DNA of 64,000 nt from Helicobacter marmotae. GTDB taxonomy: Bacteria > Campylobacterota > Campylobacteria > Campylobacterales > Helicobacteraceae. The stretch spans positions 62,001 through 126,000 of the forward strand of contig NZ_NXLR01000001.1 in assembly GCF_003364255.1 (NCBI RefSeq), in the 5' to 3' direction. Below are positions 1-8,757 of the stretch, in pieces. The translations under genes were made by a program, and so were the position numbers. The notes below the pieces were generated by a model. That model made no database searches. It saw nothing but the letters and a program-made list of their open reading frames with translations, and had not been told where the DNA came from. Every line of letters begins with the position of its first letter. Within the stretch, counting starts at the first letter, position 1.

Positions 1-604
1 CTAGAAAGATAGCACCAAGCAAGCCTAATGGGATAGCCTGCACAGAAGCCAAAGACCCCATAAGCCAAAAAACAATATTTGGCAGAGTGTTATAAGGGTC
101 AGCTAGTAGCTTTAAAGCACTCATTAATGCACCAAAGAATGCAGAGCTTATCATACCTCCAAGAATGAGCATTAAAATACCCAAAGCCCTATCAAAGGCA
201 TAAGCAAGACATAAAGAAACACCCATAGCTATAATGCCAAAGATAAAGCATAGCCCCTCAATCCCTATAATTCCAAAGCCTAGCACCATACCCAAAGCCG
301 CGCCAAAGCTCGCGCCATTAAGCACGCCAAGTATGCTAGGAGACACCAAAGGATTGCCTATTATGCCCTGATATAGTCCTCCACTTAATGCCAATGCCCC
401 ACCCACGCATATAGCTGCCACAATGCGCTTTAATCGCTCTTCTACAAAGATAATAGCATCTATACTAGGCTCTAGGCTAAAATAATCTCTTAATAAAGTA
501 ATCATATCGGTATATGCAATATCATACTTGCCTATGCCTAAAGCTAAGCAAAGGCACACCACAAGAAGCACAAAGCATACAAGCAACAAAAGGGGCTTTC
601 TCAT
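1..604 (-). CDS. FecCD/BtuC-type ABC transporter permease (3' end outside window)
   Basis: Inner-membrane permease for import of an iron chelate, haem, cobalamin or similar substrate from a periplasmic binding protein. About 201 codons are visible. The start ATG (602-604) overlaps the methyltransferase stop as ATGA. The N-terminus is a hydrophobic helix (MRKPLLLLVCFVLLVV), followed by the family hallmarks: an R-L-x-R-I-V region, then GGALALSGGLYQGIIGNPLVSP (family pattern GaaLalsGaxxQxxxrNPLasP), then GVLNGASFGAA. Later segments are alternating hydrophobic helices. The family is usually about 330 residues, so roughly 40% is missing, and the cognate ATPase is presumably beyond the edge. It ends the operon that holds the methyltransferase, binding protein and TonB receptor upstream. 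Substrate cannot be told from sequence. Confidence 0.9.
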   Translation of the reverse strand, partial: MRKPLLLLVCFVLLVVCLCLALGIGKYDIAYTDMITLLRDYFSLEPSIDAIIFVEERLKRIVAAICVGGALALSGGLYQGIIGNPLVSPSILGVLNGASFGAALGMVLGFGIIGIEGLCFIFGIIAMGVSLCLAYAFDRALGILMLILGGMISSAFFGALMSALKLLADPYNTLPNIVFWLMGSLASVQAIPLGLLGAIFL

Positions 605-1353
605 ACTATGTCCTTGTTTGCAGGGATAAAGCATAGCCCTATTTCGCGCTCGCACAAATAGCTTATAAGCCCATTTTGCTGCTTGCTTGCGACAAATTGG
701 CGGATTTTTTCTTCATCTGGGCTACCTCCGTGTATATGAATATGCCATGTAATATCTTCTATTGCCTTATCTGAATTCGCACTATAAGTGTAGCTCGCCT
801 CTTTATAGCAATATGTTGGAATCTCCATCTTAAGCTCGCTTAACCATTGTAGCACTTGAGGCAAACCGGTGGGTAATTCTACGCGCATATTATGCTGAGC
901 AAAAATCTCATCTAAAAATGCACTTTGCCTCACTCTCCCCCAACCCACATAGCACAAACCCTCTTTGCTAGCACACAAAGCTTTTTTAAAACTAGCAAAA
1001 TTATTAAGGGCAGGAGTCATCGCAGCAAAGGCAATATCAAGCCTCAACTTGCTTATATCGCACTCCTCCCATGGACTAAGGATTGTAGTGATATTTGCTA
1101 ATCCCAAATCTTTCGCGTCATTTGCTAAATGCCTAAGCATAGAATCTGAAATATCACTTGCATACAGATGGCTTGCTTCAAAGGCAAGCTGCAGGGCAAA
1201 GCGCCCATTCCCCGCGCCAATATCAAGCACATTTTTATCTCTAAAATCCACCCCTTGTGCTCTAAAAAATGCCAGAATCTCAAGTGTATCCTTGCTATCT
1301 TTGACAAATCGAGGGAAAGTTTGTGCCTTTTTGTCCCATAGTTGTTTTTGCAT
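601..1353 (-). CDS. Class I SAM-dependent methyltransferase in an iron/metal-uptake operon
   Basis: 250 residues with a classical Rossmann SAM-binding motif I (NVLDIGAGNGRF, about residues 41-52) and an acidic strand-2 loop (YASDISDSML) expected to hold the ribose. Methyl acceptor unknown. It is preceded by an AGGAG-like site (AAAAGGAGCATAA before the ATG) and overlaps the following FecCD permease by four bases, so the two are translationally coupled. A methyltransferase inside a TonB/FecCD uptake operon suggests processing of the imported chelate or of a metallophore, but this is inference only. The 717 bp between it and the binding-protein gene upstream are filled with repeats, so it may have its own promoter. 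Fold assignment is secure, role is not. Confidence 0.85.
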   Translation of the reverse strand: MQKQLWDKKAQTFPRFVKDSKDTLEILAFFRAQGVDFRDKNVLDIGAGNGRFALQLAFEASHLYASDISDSMLRHLANDAKDLGLANITTILSPWEECDISKLRLDIAFAAMTPALNNFASFKKALCASKEGLCYVGWGRVRQSAFLDEIFAQHNMRVELPTGLPQVLQWLSELKMEIPTYCYKEASYTYSANSDKAIEDITWHIHIHGGSPDEEKIRQFVASKQQNGLISYLCEREIGLCFIPANKDIV

Positions 1354-2070
1354 TTATGCTCCTTTTTCATTGATTTGATGTCTTGCTCGCGGGAGTAAAT
1401 CCCGCTTCGCGCCTAAAGCCCTGCGGGGGGCGCTCTATTGATTTGATGTCTTGGTTTGTGTGAAATCAATTCACACAAACCGCCTAAAGATTGACTTATA
1501 ACCGCACTTTGTGCGTTTATCAAGTCGTTTTTTAAGGGCTTTAAATTGTCGCCTCAAAGTGCCTGTGCTGGAGACACTCTATACTAACTTTTACTCTCTG
1601 GGTGGTTTGGGTTTCTCCTACGCAAGGTAGTTAGTTTGTCATGTTGAGGGCGTAAGCCCGAAACATCTCTGCAAGAATCACTAGTCGTGCTTTTTAGTGA
1701 TTCTAAGGGATAGTCGTTAGTATATAAGAGAGATTCTTCGCCTCCTAAAGGAGGCTCTATGATTGCCTCTTCTCAAAGTTAGCTCCGCCCATCTCAAAGC
1801 ATTAAAAAAGTGTGCTTGCTTCTGGTGCTTTAGCTAAATTTTAGGGGTGAGCTAGGTATATAACCTGCGATACCCCCTAAAATTTAGCTAATCTCCATAA
1901 TGAAGGGCGGTATGTTTTAAGGCTCCAAAGAAACAACACACCGCGAAGCATTTGCCGATGATTTTAAGAGTTTTCAAGGGCGAAGTGAGGGAGTTTATTA
2001 AACATAAATGACCGAAACTAAGCCCGCAGAATCTCTTAAAAGCGCGGCAAAGACAATGCGGGGTTAAGCA
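1354..2070. repeat. 717-bp intergenic block of interspersed repeats (hairpin modules, CATTCTGAG-type element, 17-bp inverted repeat)
   Basis: No gene seen. The block starts with two copies of the hairpin-module family: TTGATTTGATGTCTTG, then a hairpin (GCTCGCGGGAGTAAATCCCG... at 1385, and GGTTTGTGTGAA...TTCACACAAACC at 1453-1481), then CGCCTAAAG, with a further hairpin TTGACTTATA...TATCAAGTC and the tail AAGGGCTTTA. From about 1636 comes a diverged CATTCTGAG-type element (TTTGTCATGTTGAGGG, AGAGATTCTTCG near 1730). At 1831-1847 and 1874-1890 lies a perfect 17-bp inverted repeat TAGCTAAATTTTAGGGG with a 26-base loop. About 1905-1990 resembles, in inverted orientation, the sequence near 51480-51560 (shared CCGCGAAG-ATTTGCC). 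Confidence 0.75.
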
Positions 2071-3099
2071 CTACAACAACCCCTGCACCCTCAAATAATC
2101 CTCCTCACTCAACTCCCTCAAAAACCTCCTATAAAAGCTTTGCGCCCTCTCTTTAGCCACTTCTTCGCTTATAAGATGTGGCTGGGTCTTAGCAAATGCC
2201 CACACTAAGCCAATAGAGCGCAAAATGCTTGGGGGATTGATAAGCCAATTACTCGGGGTTGATGGGGCATAATACACTCTTTTATGCTGTAATGCTTGAA
2301 GGGCTTGCCACTTGGGGCTGGGAGATTGTACAAGCTCTTTGAAAAAGCTAATCTCACGCACAAAAATCACTTGAGGATTGACCTTTGCCAAAAGTTCAAA
2401 GTTAATGTTTGATTGCATATTGGCATTCCCTAAAAGCTCACAAGATATAGCATTTACTCCGCCAATTTGATAAGCTAAATCCCCCACATCTCCACATTGC
2501 GTTCTAAGCCCATCAAAACCTAGTGCAAAATACACCCTAGGGCGCAAACTCTGCTTTGCTTGCTCTTCTTGTGAGCTTAAAGCGTATGATACATCTTTAA
2601 GCAAGGCATTACTTTCATGCACAAATTTAAGCAAACTTTCACTTCTAGGCTCTATGAGATTTTTACAAGATTCATTCACGCTTAGGGCTTTGCTCATTAT
2701 ATCTATAGCCTTAGTATAGTCCCCATAGGTAAAGCTAGGCAGTTTGATAGTATGAATGCCTATTTTCCTATAAGGCTCTAAAAGAGAATCAAGTGTGCCC
2801 TCATCAAAAAATATGACATCAGGCTTTAGCTTAGCAATTTGCTCAAAGTTTAAAGTCCCTTTCGTAGAAATCCCCAAAACCGGCAAATTGACAATACGTT
2901 CTGGCATAAAGGCTATATCTTCAGGATAGGGCTTATAACTAAGCCCTATCATACCCTCTGGGTAGAGAATCTCTAGTAATACATTAAGCGCTGGGGAAGC
3001 ACCAAAGACTTTAAGCCCACACGCGCTCTGTTTGCTTTGAGTAGTATCGCCCCAAGCGCTAGCACAAAGTATAAAAGCACATAGAAAGAAAATACGCAT
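2071..3099 (-). CDS. Periplasmic substrate-binding protein (FhuD/BtuF/CeuE type)
   Basis: 342 residues. Residues 1-17 (MRIFFLCAFILCASAWG) are a Sec signal peptide with no lipobox, so the mature protein is probably soluble in the periplasm. The body has the helical-backbone binding-protein pattern: LGISTKGTLNFEQIAKLKPDVIFFDEGT (the 'eqiaaLkPDlvi' motif), an internal QIGGVNAISCEL segment, FELLAKVNPQVIFVRE, and the C-terminal KRVYYAPSTPSNW-LINPPSILRSIGLVWA. These are typical of cluster A-II proteins serving FecCD permeases. It starts ten bases after the position where the frameshifted upstream TonB receptor should end, which shows a tight original operon. It would collect substrate from that receptor and hand it to the FecCD permease. 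Ligand unknown: siderophore, haem, nickel chelate or cobalamin are all possible. Confidence 0.88.
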   Translation of the reverse strand: MRIFFLCAFILCASAWGDTTQSKQSACGLKVFGASPALNVLLEILYPEGMIGLSYKPYPEDIAFMPERIVNLPVLGISTKGTLNFEQIAKLKPDVIFFDEGTLDSLLEPYRKIGIHTIKLPSFTYGDYTKAIDIMSKALSVNESCKNLIEPRSESLLKFVHESNALLKDVSYALSSQEEQAKQSLRPRVYFALGFDGLRTQCGDVGDLAYQIGGVNAISCELLGNANMQSNINFELLAKVNPQVIFVREISFFKELVQSPSPKWQALQALQHKRVYYAPSTPSNWLINPPSILRSIGLVWAFAKTQPHLISEEVAKERAQSFYRRFLRELSEEDYLRVQGLL

Positions 3100-3108
3100 A
3101 TTGCTCCT

Positions 3109-5132
3109 TTAGAATCTATACTCCACACTCGCTAGCACTCTTCGCCCTGCCATATAATAACCCGATGAATAAAAATAATTCCTATCAAGCAAATTATAAG
3201 CCCCCAAAGAAAATTCTACAGATTCTATAGGGCGGTAGTTTGTTTCACATCAAGGAGAAAAATATCTCTATTTTGCCCGTATGTATTATTGAGAACATAC
3301 CATTGCTTGCTTTGATAAGAAGTGAATGCGAGTAAATCAAGCTGCTTGAGTGGAGAGAGAATAAGGCTCGCATTAACAATATGATTAGGATAATCCAAAA
3401 TCCTGCTGCCATCTACGCCATAGCTAGAGCCAGCGGTGTTGGTAGCCTTTTTCTCTATATAAGAGTAATTTATATTAAAAGTGATTTTATCTTCTAAGAA
3501 TCCTTGCTTTAAGGCAATCTCACCCCCATAGGCATAGCCCTCTTTGGCATTTTCTAAACGCACACAATTAGCCCCATTAGCACACGCATTGCTTAAATCA
3601 CTCACAGAAATAATCATATTATTCATATCATTATAAAAGAGCGCAAAACTTAGCTTACTTAGCTTATATTCAAACTCTAAGCCTAGCTCGTAATTTAAGG
3701 CAGATTCTGGAGATATGTCGGGGTTTGGTGCGCGTGTGCCAAAAGTAGAGCTATATCTATCTTTAAGTGTGGGGAGTTTGCTTTTTTTGCCTACATTACC
3801 ATACAAAGTGAGATAATCATTTGCCTGTGCATAAAAAATACCCTGCAATGTCCAACCTTGCAAATGTTTTAAACTCGTATCTTTATCGATCTTTGCGCTT
3901 ATAAAGTCATTCCTATCATAGCTTCCATTTATCACAAAACGTAAAGCACTATTGAGCCTTTGGGCATATTCAGCAAAAATTGAAGTACTAAAGTCTTTGA
4001 TTGTAGCATTATCATTTGTGCCTGTGGCGCCCGGGAGGGGCTTATCTGTATGATTGATATTGTCATTTTTGAGATTAAGCCCAAACTTCAAGCTTGAATC
4101 TGCGCTAAAGTCATACCCGAAAGTGAAAATCCCTCCCAAAGCATAATCATCATAAATACTAATGCCCCTAAAGCCAGCATTTTGGATACCTCCACCTTGA
4201 GCTAAGCTCTGCAAGCGCCCTAAAGCTTTCAGCTCATTATAGAATCCATCATAATACACCCTACTTTCAAGTGAGAAGCTATCAGTGAAATTGGAACGTC
4301 CTAAGAGATAAGCAGTGATTTTGTCATAATGGGGCCATTCCCAATAATTCCCTCCTGTGTTGGCATTTGTCATACCGCCTTTTTCGCCCTTTTGATAGAT
4401 GAAATTTAGAGAATACTCGTGATTCTCATTTGGCTCAAAGCCCAGTTTTGCTCTCAAGGTGTGATTTTTATAATATGAATTTATCTTATCTCCCTTATTT
4501 TGGTAAGCTGTAGGGGTAAAATGTGAAGATAAGGGAAGCGAATCTCTATTAATATATGAATAGCTAAGTTGATAATACACCTTGCCTAAATTGCTGCCTA
4601 CTAAAAGTGCGCCTTGATTTTCATTATTGCTTACAAAGCCATATTTTGCATAAAGCTCTAACTTATCTTTAGGCTTAGAGGTTACTACATTGACCGCTCC
4701 ACCTAGGGTATTCATACCATAAATAGGGCTTGTGTAGCCTTTAGAGATATGAATTTCAGAAATACCAAATGTGTTAAATGCGCTCCAATCACTCTGCCTA
4801 TCATAAACACTATGCACGGGGATTCCATCAATAAATAGCCCAATATGTGTCGTGCTATATCCGCGTATGGCAAGTGTGGGCTCGCCTCTTTGGTTTGCCG
4901 CTGGTTGGTAGAACACCCCGGGAGTAAAGCGCAAAGCTTGAGCTACATCATTTGAAGCACTATTATTAATATCTCTAGCGCTTAATACTTCTAAAGTGCT
5001 ATTTGTCTCACTTCTTGTTTGTGAATACACCTCTATGCGCCCTAAGTCATACACTTCATCAGCCAAAGCCCCTAATGCCGCAAAAATAAACATTGAGGTA
5101 TAAACCCCGACAAACTTCGCACTTCCCTTCAT
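3109..5132 (-). pseudogene. TonB-dependent outer-membrane receptor, frameshifted near the C-terminus
   Basis: Signal peptide 1-24 (to ALA|DEVYD), then a plug domain (SARDINNSASNDVAQALRFTPGV, AIRGYSTTHIGLFIDGIPV, YGMNTLGGAVNVVTSK) and a 22-strand-type barrel rich in aromatic alternation. The frame meets a stop at 3225-3227 after DVKQTTAL. Reading the next frame from about 3240 to 3109 gives a typical receptor ending: NYRPIESVEFSLGAYNLLD, then RNYFYSSGYY, ending VEYRF with terminal Phe, the signal needed for barrel insertion. One missing A in AAACAAAC (about 3240-3247) explains the break; restored length would be about 674 residues. As read, the protein lacks the last two strands and is probably non-functional. 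It could be a real null, a revertible slip, or a sequence error. Substrate unknown; CirA/FepA-like. Confidence 0.85.
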
Positions 5133-5331
5133 CTTTGCCTCCCTTTATATAAAAAATAGTATTACGATTCTAAAAAATGCTCACTTAATTTCATATAAAT
5201 ATAAGAAATATCACAAAAATAAAACTTTGCTACAATTGCAAGATTTAGTGCGAGTATGTATCGCAAATTGTATATAGCATTTATGTAAATCACCCATCCT
5301 TTTTTAAGGTAGCCCAGATGAAAGGTTGTTT
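5133..5331. promoter_or_regulatory. Divergent intergenic region between TonB receptor and glycosyltransferase
   Basis: 199 bp of very AT-rich DNA must hold the promoters for both genes. On the plus strand GCTACAATTG (TACAAT about 5231-5236) and TTGTATATAG are -10-like. On the minus strand the stretch rich in TATAAATATAAG is -10-like. The receptor has a good ribosome site (AAAGGGAGGCAAAG before its ATG); the glycosyltransferase has AAAGG seven bases before the ATG at 5332. I do not see a convincing Fur palindrome. Confidence 0.4.
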
Positions 5332-6927
5332 ATGAAGATTCCTATAAGTGTGAGTATTTTAGTTAAAAACGCAGAGCATACCCTAAAGGAATGCTTAGAG
5401 TCTTTAAGGGAGTTTGATGATATTATCATTTTAGATAATGGTAGCACGGATAAAAGCTGTGAAATTGCTAAATCTTTCCCTCAAGTGAATATTAAACAAA
5501 GTGAGTTTATTGGCTTTGGAGCGTTAAAGAATCTCGCTATGAGTTATGCCAAATATGAATGGATTTTAAGCATTGATGCTGATGAAGTGCTAGAAGCGCA
5601 AACCTTAGCGCTCATCAAAGCAAACTTAACATCTATGCAAACAAATCAAATCTACGCCCTCCCGCGTAAAAATCTCTATAATGGCGAGTGGATTAAGGCT
5701 TGTGGGTGGTATCCGGACTATGTGTATCGAATCTTTAACAAAACTTTCACACATTTTAATGACAACATCGTGCATGAGAGCCTAATACTCCCTAAAAATG
5801 CACAAATCATAACACTACAAAGTGGGCTCAAACACTATGCCTATGATAATATCGCGCATTTGCTTGATAAGCTCCAACGCTACTCTAGCCTCTGGGCAGA
5901 GCAAAATACCCATAAAACATCAAGCCCGCTTAAAGCCATTACACATGGGGCTTGGACCTTTGTGCGCGATTATTTTTTCAAAAAAGGGATTTTATATGGA
6001 TATAAGGGTTTTGTAATCAGCTCCTGCAATGCCTTAGGGACATTCTTTAAGTATATGAAACTCTATGAAACACAAAAAGACACGCCCCCCCCCCTATGTT
6101 CGCTTATCATCACCACTTATAACCGCAAAGAAGCCCTAGCCCCTGTGTTAGAATCAATCTTACATCTGCGAATCCTCCCTTATGAGGTGCTTATCGCCGA
6201 TGATGGAAGTAAAGAAGATACAAAAACTCTCATACAATCCTATCAAGCCCGCTTCCCCTGCCCGCTTAGACATATCTGGCATGAGGATAAGGGCTTTCGC
6301 CTAAGTGCTATCCGCAATAGGGCAATACAAGCAGCAAAGGGGGAGTATATTATCATTATTGATGGGGATATGATTGTAGAGCAAGACTTTATTAAAGATC
6401 ATTTAGCACACGCAAAGGCGGGGGTGTTCTTGCAAGGTTCGCGTATATTACTAGGAGAGCATATAACCCAAACCATCACGCAATCTCCCAAACACTTTGA
6501 CTTAGCCTTTTGCCAAAGCGGTATCAAAGGCAAACTTAAAGATAGACTTAAAGCCAAACGCAATGCCTTACTTGCCTCGCTTATTTTACGCTTCTCTTGC
6601 ATAAAGGCGAATGTGTTTGATAAAAAAGACTTAATAAAGGGCATTCGCGGGTGCAATATGAGCTTTTATAAACAAGATTGCCTAGCTATAAATGGCTTTA
6701 ACGAATCCTTTGAAGGCTGGGGGAGAGAAGATAGCGAGTTTGTGGCGAGATTTCTTTTTAATGGAGGGCAAATGCGGAGGCTGAAATTTGCCGCTATTGC
6801 CTATCATCTCTACCACGAAGAAAGCAAGCGTGAATTACTCGCAACTAATCACGCCCTTTATTTGCAAACACTTGCTTCAAGGCTAACATATTGCGAGCAT
6901 GGCATAAAGCATAGCGATAGTATTTGA
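5332..6927 (+). CDS. Two-domain GT2 glycosyltransferase (LgtF/WaaE-like + GT2), phase-variable through a linker C10 tract
   Basis: Cytoplasmic glycosyltransferase predicted to extend the LPS/LOS core. Start ATG 5332 (AAAGG upstream) gives 531 residues. Domain 1 (about 1-245) has the WaaE/LgtF pattern: SVSILVKNAEHTLKECL, DIIILDNGSTD, GFGALKNLA and a D-x-D-like SIDADEVLE (about 81-89). Domain 2 (about 255-531) is another GT-A fold: CSLIITTYNRKEAL, LIADDGS, HEDKGFRLSAIRNRAI, IIDGDM (about 344), and a galactosyltransferase-C-like GCNMSFYK...FEGWGREDSEF. The linker codes TPPPL from ten C's (6085-6094); the frame is intact (ON) as read. A slip would leave only domain 1. Campylobacter jejuni LgtF has a comparable two-domain layout. 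Sugar and acceptor are not determined. Confidence 0.88.
   Translation: MKIPISVSILVKNAEHTLKECLESLREFDDIIILDNGSTDKSCEIAKSFPQVNIKQSEFIGFGALKNLAMSYAKYEWILSIDADEVLEAQTLALIKANLTSMQTNQIYALPRKNLYNGEWIKACGWYPDYVYRIFNKTFTHFNDNIVHESLILPKNAQIITLQSGLKHYAYDNIAHLLDKLQRYSSLWAEQNTHKTSSPLKAITHGAWTFVRDYFFKKGILYGYKGFVISSCNALGTFFKYMKLYETQKDTPPPLCSLIITTYNRKEALAPVLESILHLRILPYEVLIADDGSKEDTKTLIQSYQARFPCPLRHIWHEDKGFRLSAIRNRAIQAAKGEYIIIIDGDMIVEQDFIKDHLAHAKAGVFLQGSRILLGEHITQTITQSPKHFDLAFCQSGIKGKLKDRLKAKRNALLASLILRFSCIKANVFDKKDLIKGIRGCNMSFYKQDCLAINGFNESFEGWGREDSEFVARFLFNGGQMRRLKFAAIAYHLYHEESKRELLATNHALYLQTLASRLTYCEHGIKHSDSI
6085..6094 (+). repeat. C10 homopolymer (contingency tract) in the interdomain linker of the glycosyltransferase
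   Basis: Ten C's read as ACG CCC CCC CCC CTA, in frame with both domains (ON). Nine or eleven C's would shift the frame just after domain 1. Confidence 0.85.
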
Positions 6928-6957
6928 TTAAATGCTAATAAAATTAGCGTGCAGTCA

Positions 6958-8731
6958 TCACTGCTCTTTCAACTCCCCATCATAATCCTTAGTATGCTCT
7001 TTATTACCAACTTTACGTATTCTTTGATTAAGGAGTGTTGTATCTTTACTGATAAGGCTTCTTTTAGATTCATAACCTTTGAGATGAATACCTGCTATAT
7101 CAAGTAAAGTGTGCATAAGATCATCATTCATATATCTTTGATTTTGAGCGTTTTTTAGTCTTTTATATATATCGGGGTGTTTTTGGATAAATACATCACT
7201 CACATACACAATAAAGGGGATTTCTACCATAAAGCGAGAGATTTTAGAATCTGCATGCCCTATAAAATCTCTAAAGTCATATACCTCTTCTCCATGATCG
7301 CTAAAAAAGAGCACAATAGAATCTAGGCTTTCAAAATGTTTGATGATTTCATTTAAGATAAAGTCTCCATAGAGGAGGGAGTTAAGGTACGCGGCGATGG
7401 TTGGTTTTTTAGCAAAGGGTGGTGCATTTTCAATATCCCCGGGGCGGAAACGCTTAAAGTCGCTAGGGTAGCGACTTTCATATCGTGTATGAGCCCCCAT
7501 AAGGTGTAAAATGGTGAATCGATTTTGCTGCGGGGGGGGGGGATAGGTATGAAGTAAGTATGGGGAGTAAGCTCCCATCGTGCTTTGCAATATCAAAGTG
7601 ATCGCCATTATTCACAAACTCCACTTTATCTGCCCTTTTTAAAATACTTGCCGCAGCATTACCAAAGAGTGAGATAGGCTCTTGATTAGAAATACTTAAT
7701 GTCTCATACCCTCCTAATTTAAAGGCATCAATAATATTTAAATGCTCATACCAAAAGCTTGAATTGTGCTTTTGTGTATGGGGTAAGGTCGCTATGCCTT
7801 GAGAATCTTGATTAGCTAAAGTCAAAGAGAGGGAGAGAGATTCATGGGTTTGGGCGTGAGGGGAGATAATATCTGTAAAAATAAGGAGATTGTTAGGTTT
7901 AGTATTTTTAAGTTTATTTAAAAGTGGGGTTGTCTCTATTGGGTAGCCATAGAGGCTAAGTTTATTTCTTTGAGTAGATTCTCCAATGACAAGGACTATA
8001 TTATCGATATTGTTTGTTGCCTTTTTTACTTGTAATGTAGAAGAGAGGGAATCAAACTTAGCATTTAGCATTTTGTACTCTTGGATAAAGGCTTGGGTCT
8101 TCTTAATAGCTTTTTGTGTCTCAGTTAGGGCATTATAGGGCATATCAGAATAGCGCAACATCGGGCTACTTGGACGCCAGCGCTCTATATGGATAAGCAA
8201 TATAGCTAAAAATCCTAAGAGATAGAGCCATTTGAGTTTCTCTAAATGCTTAGGGGAATGAAGCTTATAAATGCCAAATATTGCAAAAAGCGTAAAGCAA
8301 TAAATGCCACAAAGTGTGAAATTAAAATATGTGCTTAAAAACTCTATACTTTCTTGTGGGTTGCTCTCTAAAGCTGTAACGATAAAATATGTATTAAGCG
8401 GGGTATCAAAGTGATAGAGCACAAAAACCTCTACCACATAGCACACAAGCGTAACAAACAAAATAAGGCTTAAAAGCACATTTTGCACAAACCTCATTCT
8501 CAGCCAATAAATCAAGCTAAAAAGCGCAATGTATGTTACAAAAAACATTAAGATTCTATAAAAAAAGCTAAGCCAAAAATATAAATCAAAATGTGTATGC
8601 AATAAAGCATAATGCGAGCAAAAGAGCACAATAGCATTTAAGAGAAAAACGGCTAAAAATGTATGAAAAAAGCGCGGGTCATAAAATGGATTTGGAAATA
8701 TTTTACCAAACGTTATCATATATCTCTTCAC
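6958..8731 (-). CDS. EptA/EptC-like phosphoethanolamine transferase, copy 1; phase-variable, frame currently OFF
   Basis: Inner-membrane enzyme family that moves phosphoethanolamine from phosphatidylethanolamine to lipid A (or flagellar rod/glycan in some Campylobacterota). GTG start at 8731 with AAGGAAG upstream. N-terminal domain has about five membrane helices (residues 18-185); the periplasmic sulfatase-like domain carries VIGESTQRNKLSLYGYP with the nucleophilic Thr, and downstream SDHGEEVYD and IGHADSKISRF for metal binding. The reading frame breaks at an 11-C tract on the coding strand (plus-strand G's 7532-7542): as read, it runs SYLSPPPAAKS and terminates at 7478. The second half continues in another frame from PPPPQQNRFTILHLMG to the stop at 6958. 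With ten C's one 590-residue protein forms. Long stretches are identical to copy 2. Function as lipid A transferase is inferred. Confidence 0.88.
6968..7388. repeat. Duplicated block A, 421 bp, partner 8798-9218
   Basis: Codes the C-terminal metal-binding half of the two transferases. I see only about three substitutions over 421 bp (for example AAAGGGG against AAAAGGG near 7218/9048), far less than between the N-terminal halves. Fits recent gene conversion. Confidence 0.85.
7532..7542 (-). repeat. G11/C11 homopolymer (contingency tract) in eptA/eptC copy 1
   Basis: Eleven G on the plus strand, C11 in the gene. Ten C's would read TCC CCC CCC CCG CAG CAA and restore SYLSPPPQQNRF. As given the gene is OFF. 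The plus-strand sequence after the tract is ATAGG. Confidence 0.88.
7610..8101. repeat. Duplicated block B, 492 bp, partner 9457-9948
   Basis: Codes the linker and nucleophile half of both transferases. I find no difference across the block by eye, including at silent positions. Its edges are sharp: the copies diverge immediately after GCTTGGGTCTT on one side and before ATTCACAAACTCC on the other. Confidence 0.85.
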
Positions 8732-8757
8732 TTATCTTCCTTTCTTCTCACTGCTTC

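Noticed and set aside
965-1378. 137-codon plus-strand frame opposite the methyltransferase
   Set aside because: Antisense shadow of a gene with clear SAM motifs; composition (LLRAGVIAAKAISSL) is typical of reverse-frame reading.
7478-7608. Two separate genes in transferase copy 1 (an N-terminal and a C-terminal protein)
   Set aside because: The parts overlap across a C11 tract, align end to end with the intact paralogue, and the second part has no own ribosome site.
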